Shown one piece after another: positions 53,637-60,363 of a stretch of 64,000 nucleotides of DNA. A program made the position numbers and the translations under genes. Under the pieces are notes generated by a model, which saw only the letters and a list, made by a program, of their open reading frames with translations, was not told the origin of the DNA and searched no databases. Source of the DNA: Intestinimonas massiliensis (ex Afouda et al. 2020) (GTDB lineage Bacteria > Bacillota > Clostridia > Oscillospirales > Oscillospiraceae); the NCBI RefSeq assembly GCF_001244995.1, contig NZ_LN869528.1, positions 67,001 to 131,000 of the forward strand, written 5' to 3'. Every line of letters starts with the position of its first letter. Position 1 is the stretch's first letter.

Positions 53637-53652
53637 CTTGAAGCAGTTCAAG
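53637..53652. promoter_or_regulatory. CTTGAA-N4-TTCAAG dyad upstream of the protease gene
   Basis: Six-base inverted arms separated by four bases, 29 bases before the protease start. The inner 14 bases match the 47540 palindrome at 12 of 14 positions. In Mu a late promoter activated by C also lies just before the protease gene. Confidence 0.45.
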
Positions 53653-53680
53653 GCAAATACAGAAGGAGGCCAAGGTCAAA

Positions 53681-54712
53681 ATGAAGGACTATCTCATCCT
53701 CAAGGGCGGCCAGATGGCGGTGGGCGACGGAGTCCCGGAGGTCATCCCTGTCCTCCCGTTGGGCCACGTGGTGAGTTCCAAGGGCGAGTTCGACGTGGAC
53801 GAGGAGAGCTTTCAGGCAATGAAGGCGCAGATCGCTCAACGCGGGGTGGATCTGGTAGTGGATTACGAGCACCAGACGCTCAAGGGCGTGGAAGCGCCCG
53901 CTGCAGGCTGGGTCAAGGAGCTGAAGTTGGAGGGCGGCCAGATCATGGCTGTGGTCCAATGGACGCCCAGGGGGGCGCAGTACCTGGAGAACAAGGAATA
54001 CCGTTACCTCTCCCCTGTGGTCACAGTCCGAAGGTCGGATGGGAAAGCGACGGGGCTGCACTCCCTGGCGCTGACCAATACACCGGCGATCGAGCATATG
54101 ACGCCGATCGTCAATTCTGATTTGTTTGAAGGAGGACAACACATCATGGACATCCAGAAACTCGCGGAGCTGCTCGGGCTTGGTACGGACGCCACGGAGG
54201 AGCAGATCCTGGAATCGCTCAAGGCTTGCGTTGATGAAAACAAGAGCCTGAAGGCGGGGGCGCAGCCGCCCGCGGACGACAGCGTGGTGGCGAACAAGAC
54301 GGTGTGCGAGCTGGTGGGCCTCGAGGCCGGCGCACCTGTGGCCGATGTTACCGCCAGGATCATGGAGCTGAAGAGCGGCAAGATCGACGGTGTGGATCTG
54401 AAGGCGGAGATCCAGACCCTTAAACAGCAGGCCGCGGCACGTGACGCGGACGCGGCCGTTACCCTGGCGCTGAAGGCCGGGAAGATTGCCCCGGCGCAGA
54501 AGGACTGGGCCAGGCAGTATGCGCTGGACAACCCGCAGGGCTTTGCCGCATTTGTGGAGAAGGCCCCGCAGGTGGTGCCCATGGGCGAGCTGCTGGGCGA
54601 CGGGACCATGGCGCTCAAGGGCGGGACGCTGGACGAGGCGACCATGCTGGTGTGCAAGCAGCTTGGCCTGGACCCGGAAGACGTGAAAAAGTACAACCTG
54701 AAGGAGGAGTGA
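53681..54712 (+). CDS. Head maturation protease/scaffold (Mu I-like)
   Basis: A 343-residue protein. The N-terminal half is the Mu I-type prohead protease (VIPVLPLGHVVSSKGEFDVD, GVDLVVDYEHQTLKG, PAAGWVKEL, EYRYLSPVV), and the C-terminal half is a helical scaffold (ESLKACVDENKSLKAG, KAEIQTLKQQAAARDADAAV). As in Mu, the scaffold seems also to be made separately from an internal start at 54146. AAGGAGG precedes the first ATG. Confidence 0.92.
   Translation: MKDYLILKGGQMAVGDGVPEVIPVLPLGHVVSSKGEFDVDEESFQAMKAQIAQRGVDLVVDYEHQTLKGVEAPAAGWVKELKLEGGQIMAVVQWTPRGAQYLENKEYRYLSPVVTVRRSDGKATGLHSLALTNTPAIEHMTPIVNSDLFEGGQHIMDIQKLAELLGLGTDATEEQILESLKACVDENKSLKAGAQPPADDSVVANKTVCELVGLEAGAPVADVTARIMELKSGKIDGVDLKAEIQTLKQQAAARDADAAVTLALKAGKIAPAQKDWARQYALDNPQGFAAFVEKAPQVVPMGELLGDGTMALKGGTLDEATMLVCKQLGLDPEDVKKYNLKEE
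54146..54712 (+). CDS. Nested scaffold protein (Mu Z-like), internal in-frame start
   Basis: An ATG at 54146, in frame inside the protease gene, has a strong ribosome site (GAAGGAGGAC) ten bases upstream, which would be hard to explain inside a gene otherwise. It gives a 188-residue protein equal to the scaffold half (MDIQKLAELLGLGTDATEEQ...). Mu, lambda and relatives make scaffold in the same way. The call is inferred from the ribosome site and family knowledge. Confidence 0.75.
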   Translation: MDIQKLAELLGLGTDATEEQILESLKACVDENKSLKAGAQPPADDSVVANKTVCELVGLEAGAPVADVTARIMELKSGKIDGVDLKAEIQTLKQQAAARDADAAVTLALKAGKIAPAQKDWARQYALDNPQGFAAFVEKAPQVVPMGELLGDGTMALKGGTLDEATMLVCKQLGLDPEDVKKYNLKEE

Positions 54713-54718
54713 TCCACT

Positions 54719-55156
54719 ATGGCAGCACTGACCAGTGCGAGGGATACCATTGAGATCGCCAATGGCGGCAAGACCCTCGCGCTGCCCGTGAAGGGCAGCA
54801 CCACCATCTACCAGGGTGCCCTCGTGGCCCTGGACGCCAACGGCTACGCGATCCCCGGCAAGAAGGCCGCCGGACTGACGGCAGCCGGCCGGGCGGAGGA
54901 GACCGTGGAGAACACCGGCGCGGACGGCGCGGTGCTGATCCGCGTTACCCGCGGCGTGTTCGTGTTCGCCAACACGGCCACTACATCCAACAAGATTACT
55001 GCGGCCCACGTCCTCAAGCCCTGCTATATGGAGGATGACCAGACGGTGACGGCCCTGGCGACCGGCGCATCCGTGGCCGGCCTGGTGACCCGGGTAGACG
55101 ACAGCGGCGTGGCCGTGGAGATCGGCTATGGGCTGACGGTCGCGGCGAGCGGCTAA
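54719..55156 (+). CDS. Capsid decoration-type protein (DUF2190)
   Basis: A 145-residue, beta-rich protein with the DUF2190 pattern (ALPVKGSTTIYQGALVALDANGYAIPG, TRGVFVFANTA, DQTVTALATGASVAGLV). It lies between the protease/scaffold and the major head gene, where such small head-stabilising or decoration proteins occur. Its ribosome site (AAGGAGGAG) overlaps the end of the scaffold gene. Confidence 0.82.
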   Translation: MAALTSARDTIEIANGGKTLALPVKGSTTIYQGALVALDANGYAIPGKKAAGLTAAGRAEETVENTGADGAVLIRVTRGVFVFANTATTSNKITAAHVLKPCYMEDDQTVTALATGASVAGLVTRVDDSGVAVEIGYGLTVAASG

Positions 55157-55179
55157 TAAAGTAAGGAGGACGCATCATT

Positions 55180-56070
55180 ATGATTATCAATCCCCAGACC
55201 CTGAGAGGGATCTACATGGGCTTCAACACCCTGTTCAACAAGGCATTTGAGGGCGTAACGCTCATGTACACGGAGGTGGCTATGGTCACACCCTCCACCA
55301 CCGCCGCCGAGACCTACGCCTGGCTGGGCGACATCCCCGGTATGCGGGAGTGGATCGGCGACCGTGAGATCCAGAACCTCACCGCCTCCGGCTATACCAT
55401 CCGCAACAAGCCTTTCGAGCTCACCTTCGGCGTGGATCGGGACGACGTGGAGGACGACAAGATCGGCCTGTACAACCCCAGCGTGGAGAACCTGGCGCAG
55501 GCCGCCGCTGCGCATCCGGACAAGCTGATCTTTGAGCTGCTGAAGAACGGCTTCTCCGAGCTGTGCTACGACGGCAAGGCGTTTTTCGCGGCGGACCACC
55601 AGGTGGGCGGCAAGAGCTTCAGCAACAAGGGAACTGCAAAGCTAACGCTGGACGCCTATGTAGCGGCCCGCACCGCTATGATGTCCATGACCAACAGCAA
55701 GGGTGAACCCCTGGGCCTGGTGCCCGACAAGCTGGTGGTGCCGCCCGCCCTGGAGAAGAACGCCCGGGATATCCTGGTGGCCGACTACATCAACGGCACC
55801 CGAAACACCATGCAGGGCACCGCCAAGCCCGTGGTCGTCCCCCGCCTGGCGGGCAAGGATTCCGCCTGGTACCTGCTGTGCACCACCCGGCCCATCAAGC
55901 CCCTCATCTACCAGCAACGCAAGAAAGCCAAGTTCGTCTCTCTGACCAGTGAGAACGACGCCAACGTCTTCATGAAAAAGCAGTTCCTGTACGGTGTGGA
56001 CTGCCGCGGCAATGCGGGCTTCGGCTTCTGGCAGATGGCCTACGGCAGCGACGGCAGCGCCGATTCCTGA
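55180..56070 (+). CDS. Major head protein (Mu gpT-like)
   Basis: A 296-residue capsid protein of the Mu gpT family: N-terminal TLRGIYMGFNTLFNKAFEGV, then YAWLGDIPGMREWIGDREIQNL, the DDKIGLYNP stretch and a C-terminal YGVDCRGNAGFGFWQMAYGS. A very good ribosome site (TAAGGAGGAC) fits high expression. Confidence 0.94.
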   Translation: MIINPQTLRGIYMGFNTLFNKAFEGVTLMYTEVAMVTPSTTAAETYAWLGDIPGMREWIGDREIQNLTASGYTIRNKPFELTFGVDRDDVEDDKIGLYNPSVENLAQAAAAHPDKLIFELLKNGFSELCYDGKAFFAADHQVGGKSFSNKGTAKLTLDAYVAARTAMMSMTNSKGEPLGLVPDKLVVPPALEKNARDILVADYINGTRNTMQGTAKPVVVPRLAGKDSAWYLLCTTRPIKPLIYQQRKKAKFVSLTSENDANVFMKKQFLYGVDCRGNAGFGFWQMAYGSDGSADS

Positions 56071-56093
56071 GTCGTGAGAAGGGAGAGATCCGC

Positions 56094-56546
56094 GTGAGCT
56101 ACAGTACCAGGCTTGAGGTCCGGGAGATGATCAAGGACGACGCCCTCAATAGCGTCATCGGGGACACCTTCCATGAAGAAGAGGAGCGCGAGGCGCTGAT
56201 CGGACCCATCATCGAAGAGGCAATCGCGGATGCGGACGGCGAGATCGACGGGTACCTCGCCAAGCGGTACTCCGTCCCTCTCAGCCGTCCCCCAAAGGTC
56301 ATCAACAAGCTCTCCAAGGATATCGCCATCTTTAACCTGTACTCCCGCTTCGGCATCGACGAGGAGAGCGCCCAGAAGATATACCTCACCCGCTACAACT
56401 CTGTCATCAAGTTCCTTACACTGGTGGCGGAGGGGAAGGTCTCCATCGGGACAGAGTCTGACGATCCGGCCAGTGCAGCGGCTGCCGGATTCACCGTGAA
56501 GTCGAATCCCAGGCTGTTCAGCCGGGACCAGATGAAGGGGATGTGA
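56094..56546 (+). CDS. Head-tail connector-type protein (DUF1320, Mu gp36)
   Basis: A 150-residue protein of the DUF1320 family. IIEEAIADADGEIDGYLAKRYSVPL and VINKLSKDIAIFNLYSRFG are the family signature. It starts at a GTG and follows the major head gene by 23 bases, as gp36 does in Mu. Its stop overlaps the next start. Confidence 0.88.
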   Translation: MSYSTRLEVREMIKDDALNSVIGDTFHEEEEREALIGPIIEEAIADADGEIDGYLAKRYSVPLSRPPKVINKLSKDIAIFNLYSRFGIDEESAQKIYLTRYNSVIKFLTLVAEGKVSIGTESDDPASAAAAGFTVKSNPRLFSRDQMKGM

Positions 56547-57040
56547 GCATGTACAGCATCCGGCTCGAAGGCGATACCCAGGCGCTGCTGCGCAAGCTCC
56601 GCAGTTTCTCGGAACTGGATAGGAAAAAGATCAACGCGGCGCTGGGCGCAGGCGTCAGAGAATCTACCCTGGAGCGGTTCAAGCGCAGCCAGGGGCCGGA
56701 CGGCCGGCGGTGGCGCAGCTCCATCCGGGCGGCCGCGGGCGGCGGCAAGACGCTGATCGACTCCGCCCGCCTCCGCAACTCCATCCGGGTCCACTCGGAC
56801 GCCTCCGGCTTTGCCGTAGGCACCAACGTCAAGTATGCGGCGACACACCAGTTCGGCGAACCGGGGCGCACGATCCGTGCCAACCGAAAGAAAGCCCTGC
56901 GCTTTCAAGTGGATGGCAGGTGGATCAGCAAAAAGCAGGTGCACATCACGATCCCGGCCCGGCCCTTCCTGGGACTCTCCGACGAGGATATGCAGGAGAT
57001 TAAGGCCACAACAGAAGAGTTCATTCAAAAGGAGACCTGA
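56543..57040 (+). CDS. Virion morphogenesis/tail completion protein (Mu gpG-like)
   Basis: A 165-residue protein of the phage virion morphogenesis family: RKKINAALGAGVRESTLERF, then DGRRWRSS, then GTNVKYAATHQFGEPGRTI and a final IPARPFLGLSDED. The GTG at 56543 overlaps the preceding stop; an ATG two codons later is an alternative start. Confidence 0.88.
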   Translation: MSMYSIRLEGDTQALLRKLRSFSELDRKKINAALGAGVRESTLERFKRSQGPDGRRWRSSIRAAAGGGKTLIDSARLRNSIRVHSDASGFAVGTNVKYAATHQFGEPGRTIRANRKKALRFQVDGRWISKKQVHITIPARPFLGLSDEDMQEIKATTEEFIQKET

Positions 57041-57043
57041 TCC

Positions 57044-57538
57044 ATGCTCTACAGTGCATGCAAACAATACCTCCTCGCCAAGCTCAAGGGCACAGGGCTC
57101 AAGTCCAACCCCTACACCACACAGAAGGCCCTGACAAAAAGCCTGGAATCGCACGTGGGCGCGGTTCTGTTCTATTCGGAGACCTACTCCCGAAACGGCT
57201 CCAAAAAACGATTTATAGGCCAGGAGGGAGCGAAACACAAACGGAGGAAGGTCTTCGACCGCACCCTGTCCTTTACCGTGACCATAGGCGATTACACCGA
57301 TGAAGCCGTGGAGGTCCTGTTTGAGACATTCATTGCGAGCTTGGATGCTGGGATCTATGTGGATGGGAACTTTGTGCCCATCGAGGTAGAGGAAGCGGAC
57401 TGGGTGGACAGTGACGACTCGCTGCTCAAGGCCAAGGTGGCCGTCCAGGTGAAGATCAATTTCCAGGGCGGCGTCTACAGGGACACCGGCTTTGCGCCCG
57501 TCTCCGAGGTGGATATCTCCAGCGTAGAACGACAATAG
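57044..57538 (+). CDS. Tail-neck protein (DUF1834, Mu gp37-like)
   Basis: A 164-residue protein in the position of Mu gp37. The mostly beta C-terminal half (RTLSFTVTIGDYTDEAVEVLFETF, GNFVPIEVEEADWVDSDDSLLKAKVAVQVKI) looks like a tail-terminator or neck fold. Identification rests mainly on gene order, with fair sequence pattern. Confidence 0.7.
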   Translation: MLYSACKQYLLAKLKGTGLKSNPYTTQKALTKSLESHVGAVLFYSETYSRNGSKKRFIGQEGAKHKRRKVFDRTLSFTVTIGDYTDEAVEVLFETFIASLDAGIYVDGNFVPIEVEEADWVDSDDSLLKAKVAVQVKINFQGGVYRDTGFAPVSEVDISSVERQ

Positions 57539-57552
57539 AAGGGAGCCAGAAC

Positions 57553-57831
57553 ATGGCGATGAAAAACAAAGCGCCGGAGGCCACCACCCAGACGGTGGCT
57601 CCGGCAGCAGTGGCGGAGCACGGGACAAGCCCGGAGCTGCTCACCATTGAAACACTCCGCACGCGGAGCAGGACGCCGGCGGCAGTCTTTGCGGGCGTAT
57701 GCGCCGCCCGGGGCTGGAAGCCGGGCCGGACGATGACCGGGCAGGAATACGCCGAAGCGGTCGCTGGCTTTACCGGGGCCGCGATGGACGGGCGTACTGG
57801 CCCCAGGAAAGAAAGAGAGGCGAAGGTCTAA
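57553..57831 (+). CDS. Small tail-region protein (position of Mu gp38)
   Basis: A 92-residue protein with an Ala/Thr-rich start and a short helical domain (TPAAVFAGVCAARGWKPGRTMTGQEYAEAVAGF). It sits between the neck gene and the sheath gene, as gp38 does in Mu, but I do not recognise its family. Its TAA directly abuts the sheath ATG. Confidence 0.6.
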   Translation: MAMKNKAPEATTQTVAPAAVAEHGTSPELLTIETLRTRSRTPAAVFAGVCAARGWKPGRTMTGQEYAEAVAGFTGAAMDGRTGPRKEREAKV

Positions 57832-59271
57832 ATGCTTCGAGATGTAAGACACACTATATCGGACGGCCTGCTGGGCTTTGCTACCTCGACAGGCGACGGC
57901 CTGCATGTGAAGATCGGCGTCTCTCCGATCACCGCAGACACACCCATCGTCATCACGGGAAGCATGACCGCAGCCAGGATCAAGGAGGCGCTGGGCCTGT
58001 CCCCTCTGGCGGATGCCGCCATGACCAGCGTTCAGTTCGGTGCGAACCGGCTGTTCTGCATCCCGGTTTCCGCCAGCACGCCTGGAAGCACCGGCGAGGT
58101 GACACACCAAGGCAGCGGCGGCGGCAGCCTGACCGTAGAGGGGTCGCCCACCAACGCCTTTTCCTTCATCGTGAAGATCACCGGCCAGGGCGGGCTCAAT
58201 ACCGCGGCCTTCGCGGTTTCCATTGACGGCGGCTTCAGCTATACCGATGAGATCACCGTGCCCGTATCGGGTGCTTATGAGATCACCGGCACCGGCCTGA
58301 CCCTCAAGTTTGCGGAGGCGGCGGAGGCGGAGCAAAAGCCCAGTTCCTTCCTGGCAGGGGATACCTATACCTTCCAGACCGTCGCCCCCACGATGACCAA
58401 CGGGGACGTCCTGGCCGCCATTGAGAAGCTCAGGAACTTCAATCAGGAGTTCGAGTTCGTCCATATCGTAGGCGGAAGCGCTCTGGCGCTCTGGCAGGCG
58501 GTGAGTACCGCCCAGAAGGAGCTTATGGATATCTACCACAAGCCGGCCTTCTTCCTCCTGGAGGCCGTATATCCGGAGGACAGCGGCGACCTGACCAATT
58601 GGGCCCTGAAGATGGAAGCGGACCGAAAAAAGATCCGCAGCACGGACCTACAGGTGGTGGCGGGCTGGGGCCGGCTGGTCATGCTGGACGGCAAGACCCA
58701 GATTGTAAACCTGGCCGCACTGGTCTCCGGCCTGTACGCCAAGGCGTCTGTCCAGACTTCCATCGGAAAGACACGCACCGAGGCGGGCTTCGCCATTGAG
58801 AAAACGCAGCTTCAGGAGCTGCTCCCCGCCGCCATGGACAACTCCATCATTGAGCTGCTGGATGTGGCGGGCTACCTGACCTTCCGGGAGTATGACGGCC
58901 TGGACTACTTCTATGTCTATCACGCCAAGATGATGTGCCCGGACGGTAGCGACTACCGCTACGCGGAGGATGTACGTCCCAGGAACAAGATCATCCGGGA
59001 GACCCGCAAGGAGGGCCTGCTCCTCCTGGGCGACGACATCGACCTGGAAGACGTGCAGGGTGAGCTGGAGGCCAAGGCTAAATTCCTGGCTATCCCGCTG
59101 GACCGTATGGTGGACAATCAGGAGATCAGCGCCTATGAGATCACCGTCCCCGAGGGACAGGAGCAGACCATCCTGGAGGACGAGACTATGCACGTCACGA
59201 TCCGCTACCAGTCCCGGGGCTATATCCGGGAGATCGAGGTAGACCTGGGCCGCGCACCGGCCACGACATAA
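57832..59271 (+). CDS. Contractile tail sheath protein (Mu gpL-like)
   Basis: A 479-residue sheath protein of the DUF2586-type group. The N-terminal GLHVKIGVSPITADTPIVITG, the middle FEFVHIVGGSALALWQAV, and the C-terminal half with AALVSGLYAKASVQTSIGKTR, DYFYVYHAKMMCPDGSDYRYAEDVRP fit a sheath that slides on the tail tube. It shows that the virion has a contractile (myovirus) tail. GGCGAAGG lies upstream. Confidence 0.88.
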   Translation: MLRDVRHTISDGLLGFATSTGDGLHVKIGVSPITADTPIVITGSMTAARIKEALGLSPLADAAMTSVQFGANRLFCIPVSASTPGSTGEVTHQGSGGGSLTVEGSPTNAFSFIVKITGQGGLNTAAFAVSIDGGFSYTDEITVPVSGAYEITGTGLTLKFAEAAEAEQKPSSFLAGDTYTFQTVAPTMTNGDVLAAIEKLRNFNQEFEFVHIVGGSALALWQAVSTAQKELMDIYHKPAFFLLEAVYPEDSGDLTNWALKMEADRKKIRSTDLQVVAGWGRLVMLDGKTQIVNLAALVSGLYAKASVQTSIGKTRTEAGFAIEKTQLQELLPAAMDNSIIELLDVAGYLTFREYDGLDYFYVYHAKMMCPDGSDYRYAEDVRPRNKIIRETRKEGLLLLGDDIDLEDVQGELEAKAKFLAIPLDRMVDNQEISAYEITVPEGQEQTILEDETMHVTIRYQSRGYIREIEVDLGRAPATT

Positions 59272-59289
59272 GGGAAGGAGGACGAGACC

Positions 59290-59724
59290 ATGCTCAAAGT
59301 AAACGGCAAGAACTATGACTGGGGCGACGTGGACGTCAAATTCCCCGGCCTGGTGCTGGTGGTCCAGGAGATCAGCTACGACGATGAGCAGGATATGGAG
59401 GAGAGCTACGGCAGAGGCTACAAGCCTCGCGGCTTCGGCAAGGGCAACTATAAGGCGTCGGGCAAGCTGTCCATGCTCCGGGATGACTACGAGGACCTGC
59501 TGGCCTTCTGCAAAGCCCGGGGTGTCAGCTTCTATGATCTGGAGCTGCCCTCTATCGTAGTATCCTATGCCGACAACGGCAAGGCGATCTCCACCGATGA
59601 GTTGAAGAAGGTCCGCCCTATCAAGCGTACTCACAAGGCGGCCCAGGGCGACAAGTCCCTGAGCGTGGACGTGGACCTGATGATCGTCGGCGGCATCATT
59701 ACCAACGGCGTGCAGGCGGTTTAA
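59290..59724 (+). CDS. Tail tube protein
   Basis: A 144-residue protein directly after the sheath gene, the fixed position of the tube gene in Mu-type phages. It is beta-rich with LKVNGKNYDWGDVDVKFPG, a basic RGYKPRGFGKGNYKASG loop and VDVDLMIVGGIITNG at the end. GGAAGGAGGAC precedes the ATG. Confidence 0.85.
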   Translation: MLKVNGKNYDWGDVDVKFPGLVLVVQEISYDDEQDMEESYGRGYKPRGFGKGNYKASGKLSMLRDDYEDLLAFCKARGVSFYDLELPSIVVSYADNGKAISTDELKKVRPIKRTHKAAQGDKSLSVDVDLMIVGGIITNGVQAV

Positions 59725-59734
59725 GGCCCGCGCC

Positions 59735-59756
59735 GGGGACAAGATTTTTGAGAAAA
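59735..59756 (+). repeat. Internal near-copy of the prophage left-end sequence
   Basis: These 22 bases match 35124-35145, five bases inside the left end, at 21 positions in the same orientation. The copy fills most of the gap between the tube gene and the tail-assembly gene and overlaps no coding sequence. Confidence 0.6.
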
Positions 59757-59769
59757 AGGAGTGCGCACC

Positions 59770-60126
59770 ATGGAAGCTGAGAAGAAGGCTGCGGAGGTCT
59801 CCCGTGAGGAGACACTCAAGGCCCAGTATGGAGGCAAGGTCTACCGTGTGGGCCTTACGATCCCCGTAGATGATGAGGAGGAAAAGGAGTTTTCCTATTA
59901 CTTCAAGCGCCCCTCTGTTGCCAGCTATGACCGCTACGTCAAGAGCGCGTCCCAGATCGGGATCACGAAGGCGAGCAAGGTGTTCATGCTGGATGCCGTC
60001 ATTGACGAGGATAAGGAGCGGCTGACGGGCGATATGGAGGAATATCCCGGCGTCGCCATCAGCATCGGCAATAAGCTCACGGAAATTCTGGGCCTCACCA
60101 ATACGGCAAATTTGAAGAAGCTCTAA
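59770..60126 (+). CDS. Tail assembly chaperone (Mu gp41-like)
   Basis: A 118-residue protein that guides tape-measure and tube assembly. It starts at an ATG at 59770 behind AAAAAGGAG; a GTG nine bases upstream is less likely. KVYRVGLTIPVDDEEEKEFSYYFKRPSVASYDRYVKS is the core. The last codons contain AAATTTG, a slippery heptamer in the correct phase, which leads to a longer fused product. Confidence 0.88.
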   Translation: MEAEKKAAEVSREETLKAQYGGKVYRVGLTIPVDDEEEKEFSYYFKRPSVASYDRYVKSASQIGITKASKVFMLDAVIDEDKERLTGDMEEYPGVAISIGNKLTEILGLTNTANLKKL

Positions 60127-60335
60127 GGGAGCGGGTCGCGGGGGTGCGGGAAAGCGGAATCGGCTCCGGCCTGCTGGAGATCTACCGTTTCCTCCCCCCG
60201 CCTCTCTTAGAGGGGTTTGACCCTGAGACTGCCGGACTCGACGAGTTCCTGGACTGCCTGGCGCAGGCCAGGCTTATCCAGGAGCTGGAGGTGAATATCG
60301 TCGCGCAGGCGATCGTCAAGGTATTTACCGAGTGA
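60108..60335 (+). CDS. Frameshifted extension of the tail assembly chaperone (gp41-42 fusion)
   Basis: A -1 shift on A-AAT-TTG (60108-60114) moves translation into the frame that continues EEALRERVAG, passes ESGIGSGLLEIYRFLPPPL and ends IVAQAIVKVFTE at the TGA 60333-60335. The extension has no convincing start of its own in this place. Mu and most long-tailed phages make such a fused chaperone by frameshifting. The sequence shows the heptamer and matching frames; that it shifts is inferred. Confidence 0.85.
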   Translation, partial: KFEEALRERVAGVRESGIGSGLLEIYRFLPPPLLEGFDPETAGLDEFLDCLAQARLIQELEVNIVAQAIVKVFTE

Positions 60336-60363
60336 CGGCAGCCGCCCCCAGGAGGTGAAGCAC

